NCBI GenBank assembly: GCA_947492175.1
Contig: CANLMQ010000001.1
Span: 1-64,000 of the forward strand
Origin: an uncultured Draconibacterium sp.
GTDB taxonomy: Bacteria; Bacteroidota; Bacteroidia; Bacteroidales; Prolixibacteraceae
Length of the DNA stretch: 64,000 nt
Direction of reading: 5' to 3'
The notes below the pieces were generated by a model. That model was not told the origin of the DNA. It saw nothing but the letters and a program-made list of their open reading frames with translations, and did not search any database. This document shows positions 50,989 through 59,806 of this stretch, in pieces; the first letter of the stretch is position 1, and each line of letters opens with the position of its first letter. A program made the translations under genes and the position numbers.

Positions 50989-51603
50989 GTTTTTATAGTA
51001 TTTAGTAGTGAGTAATTCGTACAAAGTACTTTTTGAGTAGTTTCCCTGAATAGGGAAAGATAAGAGCGCATTAAAAGGTCGGTTACAGTTGTTTAACACA
51101 ACTTCGATTTCGGGAAGTTGTAGCCTGGCTACTGCCCGAGGGTTTTATTGGAAAAAGTTATTGGTAGTTAAATCATAATAAAGGGTTTACTGTTTTAGTT
51201 ATGAACTAAAGATGGTTAAAATTAAAAAAGCGTTGCGTAAAAAGAGCATAATTATTTATGTTCACCAACATAAAACAAACAGGCCTTCAGGAATTTATTA
51301 TTTCCTGAAGGCCTGAAAAAAGCTTGTTATGGTTTTAGAATACGATGCTTGATTCTGGATTCCGGATGAAAATTCAAAAGCCGGAGCTCTGAACTTTACC
51401 CTGTGACAAGTGACTAATCTCTTAACCCTGTTTCTTTCAAGTTACAGATCTCTCACCTTCGTTCAAGATGACAGTGAACTCTGAACTCGAAACTCTGATC
51501 ACTGAACCTACTCCGGGTTGTCTTTTTTTAATACCAACCGACAGCACAGGTTACCCTACTTAAATTTTCTTTATAAATTCACGCTAAATAAAATCATTCA
51601 ACT
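50989..51603. other. Intergenic region with hairpin and degenerate repeat remnants
   Basis: No gene was found in these 615 bp between divergent genes. A 14-bp perfect hairpin lies at 51280-51315. The stretch 51440-51510 is low in complexity (repeats of CTCTGAACT/CTGATCACTGAAC). Within it, AGATCTCTCACCTTCGTTC (from 51446) runs into AAGATGACA and resembles a dispersed intergenic element common in Bacteroidota. No convincing promoter was found for either neighbour. Confidence 0.5.
51280..51315 (-). terminator. Perfect hairpin, leftward T-rich flank
   Basis: CAGGCCTTCAGGAA (51280-51293) pairs with TTCCTGAAGGCCTG (51302-51315). On the minus strand it is followed by TTTGTTTTATG, and on the plus strand by AAAAAA. 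It could end a leftward transcript, but no leftward gene is seen immediately upstream of it. Confidence 0.45.
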
Positions 51604-53040
51604 ATGTATAAACTTATACTGGCAGTATTTACAGCATGCTTTATTTTAAGTTCATGCACCCCAAAAGTTACAGAACCCCAAAAACCAAATATCCTCTTTA
51701 TTTTTGCCGACGACCAGACTTACGAAGGTGTTAATGCCCTGGGAAATCCCGAGGTTATAACACCCAACCTCGATAAACTGGCACAGTCGGGTGTCACTTT
51801 TACACATACCTATAATATGGGAGGCTGGAACGGAGCCATATGTGTGGCCAGCCGGGCCATGTTAAACACCGGACGTTTTGTGTGGCACGCACGGGCTTCG
51901 GAGGAAAATTACCCCGAGATGAAACAAAACGGACAATTCTGGAGCCTGCTAATGGAAAATGCGGGTTACGACACATACATGACCGGGAAATGGCATGTTA
52001 AGATGAATGCCGATAGTATTTTTCAGCACGTAAGACATGTACGCCCGGGAATGCCGGCATCGGTGCCCGAGGCCTATAACCGCCCCGCTTCTCCGGAAGA
52101 TACTACGTGGCAGCCCTGGCACACCAAATACGGTGGATATTGGCAGGGAGGAAAACACTGGAGCGAAGTGGTTGGCGACAATGCCATCGACTATCTCGAT
52201 ATGGCAAACGAAAGCGACAAGCCGTTTTTTATGTACCTTGCTTTTAACGCTCCGCACGATCCGCGCCAGTCGCCTAAAAAATATGTGGATATGTATCCGC
52301 TTGAAAATGTTTCTGTTCCCGAAAACTACATGGAGCTCTATCCTTACAAAGACAGTATTGGATGTGGCCCGGGCCTGCGCGACGAAAAACTCGCGCCGTT
52401 CCCCCGTACCGAATATTCGATAAAAGTACACCGCCAGGAATATTACGCCATTATTACACACATGGACGACCAGATTGGACGTATTATCGCACACCTGAAA
52501 GAAACCGGGCAAGACAAGAACACATATATTTTGTTTAGTGCCGACCACGGACTTTCGGTAGGACACCATGGCTTGGTGGGAAAACAAAACATGTACGACC
52601 ACAGTATGCGTGTACCGCTTATTGTTGTGGGCCCCGATATTCCTGAAAATGAAAAACGAGACATGCAGGTTTATTTACAGGACATTATGGCTACCTCGCT
52701 TGATTTGGCCGGTGTTGAAAAGCCCGAATATGTTGAGTTTAATAGCTTACTACCCATGATTAACAACGAAACAGAAACAAGTAACTATTCTGAAATTTAC
52801 GGTGCCTACATTAACCTGCAACGTATGGTTCGAACTGATAAATACAAAATGATTCTGTATCCGAGAGCTCAAAAAATTCTTGTTTTTGACCTGGAAAACG
52901 ATCCGCTGGAGATGAATGATTTATCGGACAACGCAGATTACCTGGAGGTAAAAAACGAGTTAATTGCAAAACTAAAAACACAACAGCAATTAATGGACGA
53001 CCCGCTTGATTTACAAGAATATTTCCCTGAGTTGTTTTAA
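51604..53040 (+). CDS. Sulfatase lipoprotein
   Basis: 478-aa type I sulfatase. The signal ends in LSSC, a lipobox with Cys 18, so it is membrane-anchored in the periplasm or at the cell surface. Metal-binding DD is at 36-37. The active-site signature is GAICVASRAML with Cys 80 as the formylglycine precursor; it reads C-x-A-S-R where C-x-P-S-R is commoner. Further conserved parts are YMTGKWH, APHDPRQSP and SADHGLSVGHHG. It removes sulfate from a carbohydrate or other organic sulfate ester; the substrate cannot be told. No sulfatase-maturating enzyme or polysaccharide-utilisation genes are nearby. A strong terminator follows. Confidence 0.93.
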   Translation: MYKLILAVFTACFILSSCTPKVTEPQKPNILFIFADDQTYEGVNALGNPEVITPNLDKLAQSGVTFTHTYNMGGWNGAICVASRAMLNTGRFVWHARASEENYPEMKQNGQFWSLLMENAGYDTYMTGKWHVKMNADSIFQHVRHVRPGMPASVPEAYNRPASPEDTTWQPWHTKYGGYWQGGKHWSEVVGDNAIDYLDMANESDKPFFMYLAFNAPHDPRQSPKKYVDMYPLENVSVPENYMELYPYKDSIGCGPGLRDEKLAPFPRTEYSIKVHRQEYYAIITHMDDQIGRIIAHLKETGQDKNTYILFSADHGLSVGHHGLVGKQNMYDHSMRVPLIVVGPDIPENEKRDMQVYLQDIMATSLDLAGVEKPEYVEFNSLLPMINNETETSNYSEIYGAYINLQRMVRTDKYKMILYPRAQKILVFDLENDPLEMNDLSDNADYLEVKNELIAKLKTQQQLMDDPLDLQEYFPELF

Positions 53041-53062
53041 GCAATAAACAGATAAACTTATT

Positions 53063-53098
53063 AAAGGGTAATTCGTTGAATAACGGATTACCCTTTTT
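53063..53098 (+). terminator. Strong intrinsic terminator after the sulfatase
   Basis: AAAGGGTAATTCGTT (53063-53077) and AACGGATTACCCTTT (53082-53096) form a 15-bp stem with one G-U pair and a GAAT loop, ending in TTTTT. It begins 22 bp after the sulfatase stop. Confidence 0.9.
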
Positions 53099-53137
53099 AT
53101 TTCAACTGATATCGCTATCGGTTGTTATACTTTTAAG

Positions 53138-53506
53138 ATGAATAGCAAAAGTATTATCCTATTTGATGGAGTTTGTAACCTCTGTAACGGCTCTGTAAAT
53201 TTTATTCTGAAAAGGGATAAAAAAGAACAATTCAGCTACCTTGCTTTACAGTCTGATGAAGGTAAAAGATTGATAAAAGAATTTCGTGCCCCGGCAAAAG
53301 TTGATTCTGTAATTTTAATCCACAGAAATACTATTTACATCGAATCTGATGCTGCCCTTAAAATCAGCGAACTACTTCCGAGTCCATGGAAATGGCTCAC
53401 TGTTTTCAAAGTAATTCCTAAAAAATGGAGGAATAAGATTTACCGCTGTATAGCAAAAAACCGCTATCGTTGGTTTGGAAAACAAGAGAATTGCAGGATC
53501 GTTTAA
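53138..53506 (+). CDS. DCC-family thiol-disulfide oxidoreductase-like protein (DUF393)
   Basis: 122 aa. The family signature DGVCNLCNGSVNF holds the redox-type CxxC at Cys 13 and Cys 16 in a thioredoxin-like fold. LALQSDEGK and the C-terminal RNKIYRCIAKNRYRWFGK follow, as usual in the family. Probably cytoplasmic, since there is no signal peptide. Exact role unknown. The gene lies 32 bp after the sulfatase terminator and converges with the DUF4924 gene, their ends overlapping by 4 bp. Confidence 0.9.
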   Translation: MNSKSIILFDGVCNLCNGSVNFILKRDKKEQFSYLALQSDEGKRLIKEFRAPAKVDSVILIHRNTIYIESDAALKISELLPSPWKWLTVFKVIPKKWRNKIYRCIAKNRYRWFGKQENCRIV

Positions 53507-54042
53507 AATTCCAATTCTCCCTCCTCGAAATCTTTATATAGTTTTGAAAGTACACTCAGCCACTTGCTTATTCGTTTAATGGCTTCAGTGGTATCAATTG
53601 AGATTTCTTTTTGCTGCATTTTTAGTAAAAGAAAACCATAAATGGCGGTAATACCCAAATCAACATCGTTTTTACCTGCCGGATTTTTTTCTTTCAATTC
53701 AGTTACCAAACCTGCTACAGTTTTATAGGTCTGAACATACATTTTGTCTTCGCCGCTTTCCATCAATTTCAAATGCAGGTCATTTACATCCGAAATAAGG
53801 TTGCTTAGAAACTGTAAGTGTCCGTTCTCCCGGATATTTTCCTTTTCCATCATGGAAAGCAGGTTCTCGTACCACGCAGTAATGGCTTTAGAAGTTGCCT
53901 CATCGGCTTTGTAATTGGCCACAAGCCGGTCTTCAATTAAAGCCATATCAAATTTAAAGGCCCTAATTAAATCCTCAATCTGATAGAGATATAATATGTA
54001 CTCAACTATGTTTTCCTTGCGTTGTTTTTTTGCTACTAACAT
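53503..54042 (-). CDS. DUF4924 family protein
   Basis: 179 aa, all-helical cytoplasmic protein with no signal or membrane segments, recognised as the Bacteroidota family DUF4924 from its opening (MLVAKKQRKENIVEYILYLY) and ending (RISKWLSVLSKLYKDFEEGELEF). Function unknown. It overlaps the end of the DCC gene and lies downstream of the pth-hslR pair, separated by about 130 bp that hold a short imperfect repeat (54049-54099). Confidence 0.85.
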   Translation of the reverse strand: MLVAKKQRKENIVEYILYLYQIEDLIRAFKFDMALIEDRLVANYKADEATSKAITAWYENLLSMMEKENIRENGHLQFLSNLISDVNDLHLKLMESGEDKMYVQTYKTVAGLVTELKEKNPAGKNDVDLGITAIYGFLLLKMQQKEISIDTTEAIKRISKWLSVLSKLYKDFEEGELEF

Positions 54043-54048
54043 TTTTTA

Positions 54049-54099
54049 CTGTGTTATTGTGTTGCCGTGATGCTGTTTTGCTGTGATGCAGTGATCTGC
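54049..54099. repeat. Imperfect short tandem repeat
   Basis: About 50 bp built from variants of GTGATGCTGTTTTGCT and GTGTTGCCGTGATG, lying just upstream of the DUF4924 start. It is low-complexity intergenic DNA with no visible function. Confidence 0.4.
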
Positions 54100-54175
54100 A
54101 ATATACGTATACTGATTTTCGGACCAAAATAGTTAATCGGTTTAAACAACTAACTGTTACTGTAAACGAATAAGA

Positions 54176-54553
54176 TTACCAATCGAAAAAATCGTCCAGC
54201 TCGCGACGGTCTTTTTTTGTTGGTCTCCCGGTTCCTTTGTCGCGTACACTCCAACGCATATGCTTTTGTATTTCAAGTAAATCCAGTTCTTCAGCAGGAG
54301 TTACGTCTTCAACAAAGTCGACAATCAGTTTTGCCCCCATACGTTTTCCGGTCAATGCCAATACTTTCAGACTCTTTGTAATCGGGGCCTTTCGTACCTT
54401 TATTATATCACCAACCTGTATCGTTCTGGCGGCTTTAACCGGCAGATCACCGATAGACACATGGCCCTTTTTGCAAGCTTCTGTTGCCTGGCTGCGGGTT
54501 TTATACACCCGTACTGCCCATAACCACTTATCTACCCGGACACTGTCTCCCAT
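54176..54553 (-). CDS. S4-domain RNA-binding protein, Hsp15-like
   Basis: 125 aa. The S4 RNA-binding domain spans about 5-65 (VRVDKWLWAVRVYKTRSQATEACKKG), with a basic C-terminal tail (GRPTKKDRRELDDFFDW) as in Hsp15/HslR, which rescues stalled 50S subunits carrying peptidyl-tRNA. It starts 5 bp after pth, an enzyme that also acts on peptidyl-tRNA, so both the operon and the function fit. Assignment to Hsp15 rather than another small S4 protein rests on length and tail. Confidence 0.88.
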   Translation of the reverse strand: MGDSVRVDKWLWAVRVYKTRSQATEACKKGHVSIGDLPVKAARTIQVGDIIKVRKAPITKSLKVLALTGKRMGAKLIVDFVEDVTPAEELDLLEIQKHMRWSVRDKGTGRPTKKDRRELDDFFDW

Positions 54554-54558
54554 CGCTT

Positions 54559-55122
54559 TTACTTCTTGTTATGGAAATTCATAGTACGTTCAACACCAAT
54601 GGTTGCAAAACTATTTATAATGTCGATTGAATCGTTAATTTTAAATGGCAGTTCTTTTTGCTCTTCCCTGCCCCATTCGCCCAACACATAATTCACTTGC
54701 TGGCCTTTGTAAAAATCGTCTCCAATACCAAAACGTAAACGGGCATAATCGCTGCGTCCCAGCACCTGATTAATATTTTCCAAACCATTGTGGCCCCCCG
54801 CTCCTCCTTTTGCACGAACACGCAGTGTCCCAAAAGGCAGGGCCAGATCATCAACCAGCACCAACATATTTTTAATGTCGATTTTTTCTTTTTGTAACCA
54901 GTAATTTACAGCTCGCCCACTCAGGTTCATATACGTTGTTGGCTTTAACAGAATTAACGTACGCGACTTGTACTTGTATTCTGCTACAAAACCATAACGC
55001 TTATCGTTAAAACTAATATTGGACGCCTCAGCGAGTGCGTCCAATATTTGAAAGCCAATATTATGGCGAGTATTTTTATATTCTGGTCCTATATTACCGA
55101 GACCGGCAATTAAGTACTTCAC
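54559..55122 (-). CDS. pth: Peptidyl-tRNA hydrolase
   Basis: 187 aa, the usual family length. It frees tRNA from prematurely released peptidyl-tRNA. Substrate and catalytic residues are in AGLGNIGPEYKNTRHNIGF (Asn 10, His 20), and VLVDDLALPFG with KGGAGGHNGL is the other hallmark. It lies 18 bp after rplY and 5 bp before the Hsp15-like gene in a leftward translation-related operon. Confidence 0.97.
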   Translation of the reverse strand: MKYLIAGLGNIGPEYKNTRHNIGFQILDALAEASNISFNDKRYGFVAEYKYKSRTLILLKPTTYMNLSGRAVNYWLQKEKIDIKNMLVLVDDLALPFGTLRVRAKGGAGGHNGLENINQVLGRSDYARLRFGIGDDFYKGQQVNYVLGEWGREEQKELPFKINDSIDIINSFATIGVERTMNFHNKK

Positions 55123-55140
55123 AGAATGTATTTTTATGAT

Positions 55141-55761
55141 TTATTCTTCGCTTGCAGTTTCTTCAGCTTCATCTTCATCATCACCTGCTGCCATAGCTGC
55201 ACCAGCTGCCGATTTAGCCGCCCTTGTAATTGCAACGCTTACAACAACATTCGATTTAGTATCAAGAAATTCTACATTAGGAACATTTAAGTCGGCTACT
55301 TTAATACTTTGGCCAATTCCTAATTTAGTTACATCAACATCAATTGTATCAGGTAGGTCTGCAGCCAATGCTTTTACTTTAAGTCTGCGCAGGTTGGTAT
55401 TTAATTTACCCCCCATTTTAATACCTTTTGCATGACCTGAAATTTTAAGTGGAACTTCAATTTTTACAGGCTTGTCTTCTGTAACCATTAAGAAATCGAT
55501 ATGCAGTACTTGCTCTTCAACCGGGTGCCACTGAATATCCTGCATCATTGATTTGTATACCTGGCCATCGATTTCAAGGTCAATCAAATAAACACTGGGA
55601 GTATAGATCAATTTTCTCAATTCAGCAAAAGCTACTGAAAAGTGAATTGGTGTCTCACCACCATACAATACTGCAGGAACAATTTCCTGTGCACGAAGTC
55701 TTTTTGCTTCTTTTTTACCTACGGACTCTCTTTTTTGTCCTTTTAAAACTACTGTTTTCAT
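55141..55761 (-). CDS. rplY: 50S ribosomal protein L25 (CTC/TL5 type)
   Basis: 206 aa. The 5S-rRNA-binding L25 domain lies at about 1-92 and the longer CTC/TL5 C-terminal beta domain at about 98-185, then an acidic tail (DDEDEAEETASEE). It binds 5S rRNA in the large subunit. It follows prs by 117 bp and precedes pth by 18 bp, an arrangement common in Bacteroidota and other phyla. Confidence 0.96.
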   Translation of the reverse strand: MKTVVLKGQKRESVGKKEAKRLRAQEIVPAVLYGGETPIHFSVAFAELRKLIYTPSVYLIDLEIDGQVYKSMMQDIQWHPVEEQVLHIDFLMVTEDKPVKIEVPLKISGHAKGIKMGGKLNTNLRRLKVKALAADLPDTIDVDVTKLGIGQSIKVADLNVPNVEFLDTKSNVVVSVAITRAAKSAAGAAMAAGDDEDEAEETASEE

Positions 55762-55878
55762 TTTTAATAATTTACGTTAATAATTATGGTACTCAGCCCT
55801 CTCCGCCGATTGACGGAGCAAACAGCATGCATAACTATAATGCGTCTGCTTACGGAAAAAGCGGTGCAAAAATAGAAA

Positions 55879-56814
55879 TTATTTGTAATATAACGAACTT
55901 ATTGATTGACTTTTATAAACTCTTCTGATGGCTTCGCCAAAAGCTTCTGCTGTAGAGATATATTTAATCTTTTCGCTATCTCCTTTAGGTTGAATCGAAT
56001 CGGTAAAATATACTTCTTCGAGTTCCGATTTTTCAATACGTTCAATAGCTGGCCCCGACAACATACCGTGTGCTGCAAAAGCGCGTACACTGCGTGCTCC
56101 CTTTTTCTTCATCAGGTTAGCTGCCTTGGTAATGGTACCGGCTGTATCAATCATGTCATCAACAATAATTACATCTTTTCCTTCAACATCACCAATTACA
56201 GTCATGTTACCCACTTCGTTCGGACGCGCCCTGGTTTTGTGGCAAATAACGATACCCGTATCCAGCATTTTTGCATAGGTATTGGCACGTTTTGTTCCGC
56301 CAACATCAGGCGATGCAATAATAACATTGTCCAATCCCATTTTTTCGATAAACGGAACAAACAAAGCCGAAGCAAATAAATGATCGACCGGCACATTGAA
56401 AAATCCCTGAATCTGATCAGCATGTAAATCCATCGTAATCAAACGATCAATTCCAGCTGTAGATAACAAATCGGCTACCAGTTTGGCACCAATTGATACC
56501 CGTGGTTTGTCTTTTCTGTCCTGACGTGCATAGCCAAAATAAGGAACTACGGCTATTACTTTGTAGGCACTTGCACGTTTTGCTGCATCAACCATTAATA
56601 AAAGTTCCATCAGGTTATCAGCTGTTGGAGGAGTAGATTGTACAATAAAAACGTGCGAACCACGTATTGTTTCCTCAAAACAGGGTTCGAATTCGCCATC
56701 AGCAAAAACAGGACATGACGAGTGTCCCAAATCAACGTCTAAACTGTCGCAAATTTTTTCGGTTAAATACCTTGTGGTTCTTCCGGTGAAAATTTTAAGC
56801 GGGTGAGTTTTCAT
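55879..56814 (-). CDS. prs: Ribose-phosphate pyrophosphokinase
   Basis: 311 aa. It makes PRPP from ribose-5-phosphate and ATP for nucleotide, His and Trp synthesis. Seen: the ATP/Mg region DLHADQIQGFFNVPVDHL and the PRPP loop VIIVDDMIDTAGT, with the flexible loop around HKTRARPNEV. Length and order are those of class I enzymes. The 288-bp upstream region contains two perfect palindromes that could be operators. Confidence 0.97.
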   Translation of the reverse strand: MKTHPLKIFTGRTTRYLTEKICDSLDVDLGHSSCPVFADGEFEPCFEETIRGSHVFIVQSTPPTADNLMELLLMVDAAKRASAYKVIAVVPYFGYARQDRKDKPRVSIGAKLVADLLSTAGIDRLITMDLHADQIQGFFNVPVDHLFASALFVPFIEKMGLDNVIIASPDVGGTKRANTYAKMLDTGIVICHKTRARPNEVGNMTVIGDVEGKDVIIVDDMIDTAGTITKAANLMKKKGARSVRAFAAHGMLSGPAIERIEKSELEEVYFTDSIQPKGDSEKIKYISTAEAFGEAIRRVYKSQSISSLYYK

Positions 56815-56870
56815 TCGTTTATATTTTTAATTTTCATAGATAACTTGTGGTACTTGCCTGGAATACAATC

Positions 56871-56962
56871 AATTCCTGCACAGGAATTTTTACCAAACAC
56901 GTCTCATCTTGTTAATTTTTTGAATATGTATGTGAGCGATGAACTCCGACAATGCGCATTGT
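56871..56962. promoter_or_regulatory. Two palindromes upstream of prs
   Basis: AATTCCTG-CA-CAGGAATT lies at 56871-56888 and ACAATGCGCATTGT at 56949-56962, 57 and 135 bp from the prs start. The first is followed by TTTT on the plus strand and could be a small terminator; the second is a plain 14-bp palindrome. Either could bind a regulator of prs, with no further support. Confidence 0.3.
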
Positions 56963-57102
56963 TGTGTAAATTTTATGCTCTGCAATGTTTCATTCATCCC
57001 CATATCAGTATTATTAAATTTTAGGAATATGCTGCAAAGTTAAAAACTTTAGCTGTATTTATCTTACTGCTTAACCGTCTTGTTTTTACAAAACGGATGC
57101 AA

Positions 57103-57705
57103 CTAATTATTTTTATTGACACTTTCAATAAAATTCAGGATTTCGTCTTTCCCGGCTCCCGATTCGGCAGAAGAAATAAAATAGCCCGGCATGGTTTCCC
57201 AGGTTTCAAACATTTTTTCTTCGTATGCCTTCAAGTTTGCTTCCAGCTCTTCGGGCTTTAATTTGTCGGTTTTTGTAAAAATAATCGAAAACGGAATTCC
57301 ACTAATACCCAGCCATTCCATAAAGTCGAGATCCACTTTTTGGGCTTCGTGTCGCGAATCAATTAAAACAAACAAACAGTACAGATTCTCTCTTTTCAGA
57401 ATATAACGCTTCAGAAATTTCTCCCATTTTAAACGCTCAGCTTTAGGAACCTTGGCGTAACCATACCCAGGTAAATCAACCAAATACCATTCTTTATTAA
57501 TTAGAAAATGATTTATTAACTGGGTTTTTCCCGGCCTTCCTGATGTTTTTGCCAGGCTCTTTTTATTGGTCAGCATATTAATCAGCGACGACTTCCCCAC
57601 ATTCGACCGCCCAATAAAAGCATACTCCGGACGATCGGGAGCAGGACACTTAGCAACATCGCTGTTACTTACAATAAATTGTGCTTCTTTGATTTCCACA
57701 AACAA
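57103..57705 (-). CDS. engB: Ribosome-biogenesis GTPase EngB/YsxC
   Basis: 200 aa. P-loop GRSNVGKS at 32-39, G3 DLPGYGYAK and G4 TKTD, the typical set of the TrmE-Era-EngA-EngB family. EngB acts in 50S subunit assembly. It stands 37 bp after manA on the same strand. Confidence 0.96.
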   Translation of the reverse strand: MFVEIKEAQFIVSNSDVAKCPAPDRPEYAFIGRSNVGKSSLINMLTNKKSLAKTSGRPGKTQLINHFLINKEWYLVDLPGYGYAKVPKAERLKWEKFLKRYILKRENLYCLFVLIDSRHEAQKVDLDFMEWLGISGIPFSIIFTKTDKLKPEELEANLKAYEEKMFETWETMPGYFISSAESGAGKDEILNFIESVNKNN

Positions 57706-57742
57706 CTATTTTTGGATGAATTCTGAAGATAAAAAATTATTC

Positions 57743-58726
57743 TTACTTAATATAGACTTCCATAATTTTAACTTTCTCAGAATTCGGTTTTAACTGGACC
57801 GATTCGAGGCTGGCCGGAATCAGAACAGTTTCACCCATTTCTACAGTTTCAGTTCCTTCTTCCGTAATTATATCAAAACTCCCCTCCATTGTCATATAAA
57901 TAACAAACGAATCGAGTTCATTGTAATCTTTTTCTAATTCTTTTGTAAATTCAATAATGTTTGTGGTAAAATAAGGACAGCTAACCAGTTCAACCGACTT
58001 ATTTTCTTCCAGCGCATATTTTGTCTTGTATTCGCTGGCATACGAAAAATCAATGGCATCCAACGCTAAATCGGTATGTAATTCGCGTTCGTTTCCTTTA
58101 TCGTCTTTACGGTTGTAATCGAAAATCCGATAAGTAACATCCGATGTTTGCTGGATTTCGGCTACCAAACAACCTTTGCCGATTGCGTGCACACGACCTG
58201 CCGGGATAAAAAACACATCTCCCACTTTTGCCTCATCGTAATGTAACAGATCGGTTAACTTGCCGGCATTAAAATACTCGAGGTATTTTTCGCGCGAAAC
58301 TTCCTGGTTAAAACCAGAATTAATCAAAGCACCTTCTTCGGTCCCTGCTACATACCACATTTCGGTTTTACCATAGGCATTGTGCCGTTCTTTCGACAAT
58401 TTATCATCAGGGTGAACCTGAATTGAAAGATCATCCTGAGCATCGATAAATTTAATAAGCAATGGAAATTCAACACCAAACTTTTCGAAAACTTTATCGC
58501 CCACAAGATCGCCCATATATATTTCAACAATCTCGTTTAAGTCGTTACCTGCCAAAAAGCCATTATCAACTACCGATATATTGCCTTCCACGCCAGAAAG
58601 TTCCCAACTTTCGCCACAATTGGCAAGATTACCATAATCCTTGTTCAGGATGGTTTTCATTCTGTTTCCGCCCCAGATCTTTTCGTGGAAAATAGGTTTA
58701 AACTTTAATGGATAAAGACCGCTCAT
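57743..58726 (-). CDS. manA: Type I mannose-6-phosphate isomerase
   Basis: 327-aa cupin-type zinc enzyme that interconverts fructose-6-phosphate and mannose-6-phosphate. Zinc and substrate residues are seen in SIQVHPDD, GKTEMWYV and PAGRVHAIGKG. The length is that of the short class I form. Mannose-6-phosphate feeds GDP-sugar synthesis for envelope glycans. It is upstream of engB by 37 bp. Confidence 0.94.
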   Translation of the reverse strand: MSGLYPLKFKPIFHEKIWGGNRMKTILNKDYGNLANCGESWELSGVEGNISVVDNGFLAGNDLNEIVEIYMGDLVGDKVFEKFGVEFPLLIKFIDAQDDLSIQVHPDDKLSKERHNAYGKTEMWYVAGTEEGALINSGFNQEVSREKYLEYFNAGKLTDLLHYDEAKVGDVFFIPAGRVHAIGKGCLVAEIQQTSDVTYRIFDYNRKDDKGNERELHTDLALDAIDFSYASEYKTKYALEENKSVELVSCPYFTTNIIEFTKELEKDYNELDSFVIYMTMEGSFDIITEEGTETVEMGETVLIPASLESVQLKPNSEKVKIMEVYIK

Positions 58727-58778
58727 TTTAATTGTATTAATGATGATTGAATATTTTTATTTCAGCAGGATTCTGTAA

Positions 58779-59078
58779 TTAGAATGTAAAATCGACAGCA
58801 GCACGGGCCACCGTAGTTTCGCCGATACGGGCAACAACTTTCTGATGTTCCGAATGAACACGGTATGCATCTAAATCTTCAACGGTTTCGAAATGCGAAA
58901 GCAAAGCCAAATCGTAACTTTTTGATTCCAGTTCGTAATTTTCGCCCACTTCAATGTATTTAGCTTCTGAAATTTTATCTTTTAAAGCGAGTAATTTGCC
59001 TTTTAATTCAGCTATAATTTCCGCCTTTTCTTCTGCAGGATAGTCCTTCAACTTAAAAAGAACAACGTGATTAATCAT
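58779..59078 (-). CDS. Dabb family (stress-responsive A/B barrel) protein
   Basis: 99-aa protein of the Dabb ferredoxin-like fold, recognised by the opening MINHVVLFKLKDYPAEEK, the middle YDLALLSHFETVEDLDAYRVHSEHQKV and the short C-terminal strand. These usually form dimeric barrels. The biochemical role is unknown for most members. It lies 52 bp upstream of manA on the same strand and diverges from udk. Confidence 0.87.
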   Translation of the reverse strand: MINHVVLFKLKDYPAEEKAEIIAELKGKLLALKDKISEAKYIEVGENYELESKSYDLALLSHFETVEDLDAYRVHSEHQKVVARIGETTVARAAVDFTF

Positions 59079-59192
59079 TGCTATCTATTTTTTGTAACTT
59101 GTGCTTTTATCGCTGCGAAATTAGTGTTTTCTTAGCGTTTAGTTTTATAATTCTTTTTCAATTTTAGAAATATAACATTTAATTACAGGATT

Positions 59193-59804
59193 ATGCTGGT
59201 AATTGGCATCGCAGGTGGCACCGGATCGGGGAAAACAACGGTGGTGCAAAAAATTAGTGAGAAATTTTCGCAAAATGAAGTGGCTATACTTTCGCACGAT
59301 TCATATTATTTCGACAACAGTCATCTTTCGCTTGAAGAAAGACGCAGAAAAAACTTTGATCATCCCGCCTCTATCGAATTTGAATTAATGATTGAACACG
59401 TTAAGCAGTTGCAAAAAGGAGAACCAATTAACGAGCCTGTTTATTCGTTTATTACCTGTACCCGGGAAAAAGAATCGAAAATTGTTTATCCCAAACAAGT
59501 ACTTATTATTGAAGGAATTTTATGTCTGGCCAATAAAGCACTTCGCGATTTAATGGACATAAAAGTATATGTAGACTGCGATTCCGATATTCGGCTTTCG
59601 CGGGTAATACAGCGCGATATTCAGGAGCGGGGCCGCAATGTGGAACAGGTGCTTAAACGGTATAAAAAAACCGTGCGCCCCAGCCATTTGCAGTTTATTG
59701 AACCAACAAAAGAGTTCGCCGATATTATTGTTCCGCAGGGTGGCAAAAATAAAATTGCCATACAAATACTTACCAACCACATTTTACAAACTTTAAACAA
59801 TTAG
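59193..59804 (+). CDS. udk: Uridine kinase
   Basis: 203 aa. P-loop GGTGSGKT at 8-15, then the family motifs SHDSYYFD, NFDHPASIEF and RDIQERGRNVEQVLKRY. It phosphorylates uridine and cytidine in pyrimidine salvage. The exonuclease-like gene starts 2 bp after its stop, so the two form an operon. Confidence 0.95.
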   Translation: MLVIGIAGGTGSGKTTVVQKISEKFSQNEVAILSHDSYYFDNSHLSLEERRRKNFDHPASIEFELMIEHVKQLQKGEPINEPVYSFITCTREKESKIVYPKQVLIIEGILCLANKALRDLMDIKVYVDCDSDIRLSRVIQRDIQERGRNVEQVLKRYKKTVRPSHLQFIEPTKEFADIIVPQGGKNKIAIQILTNHILQTLNN

Positions 59805-59806
59805 AA

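Noticed and set aside
51949..52602. 217-codon open frame on the minus strand
   Set aside because: It lies wholly within the sulfatase gene, has no recognisable domain, and is a shadow of the sulfatase codon pattern.
55790..55850. tRNA or structured RNA between rplY and prs
   Set aside because: Only a 5-bp stem (CTCCG/CGGAG) is visible, with no cloverleaf or T-loop motif.
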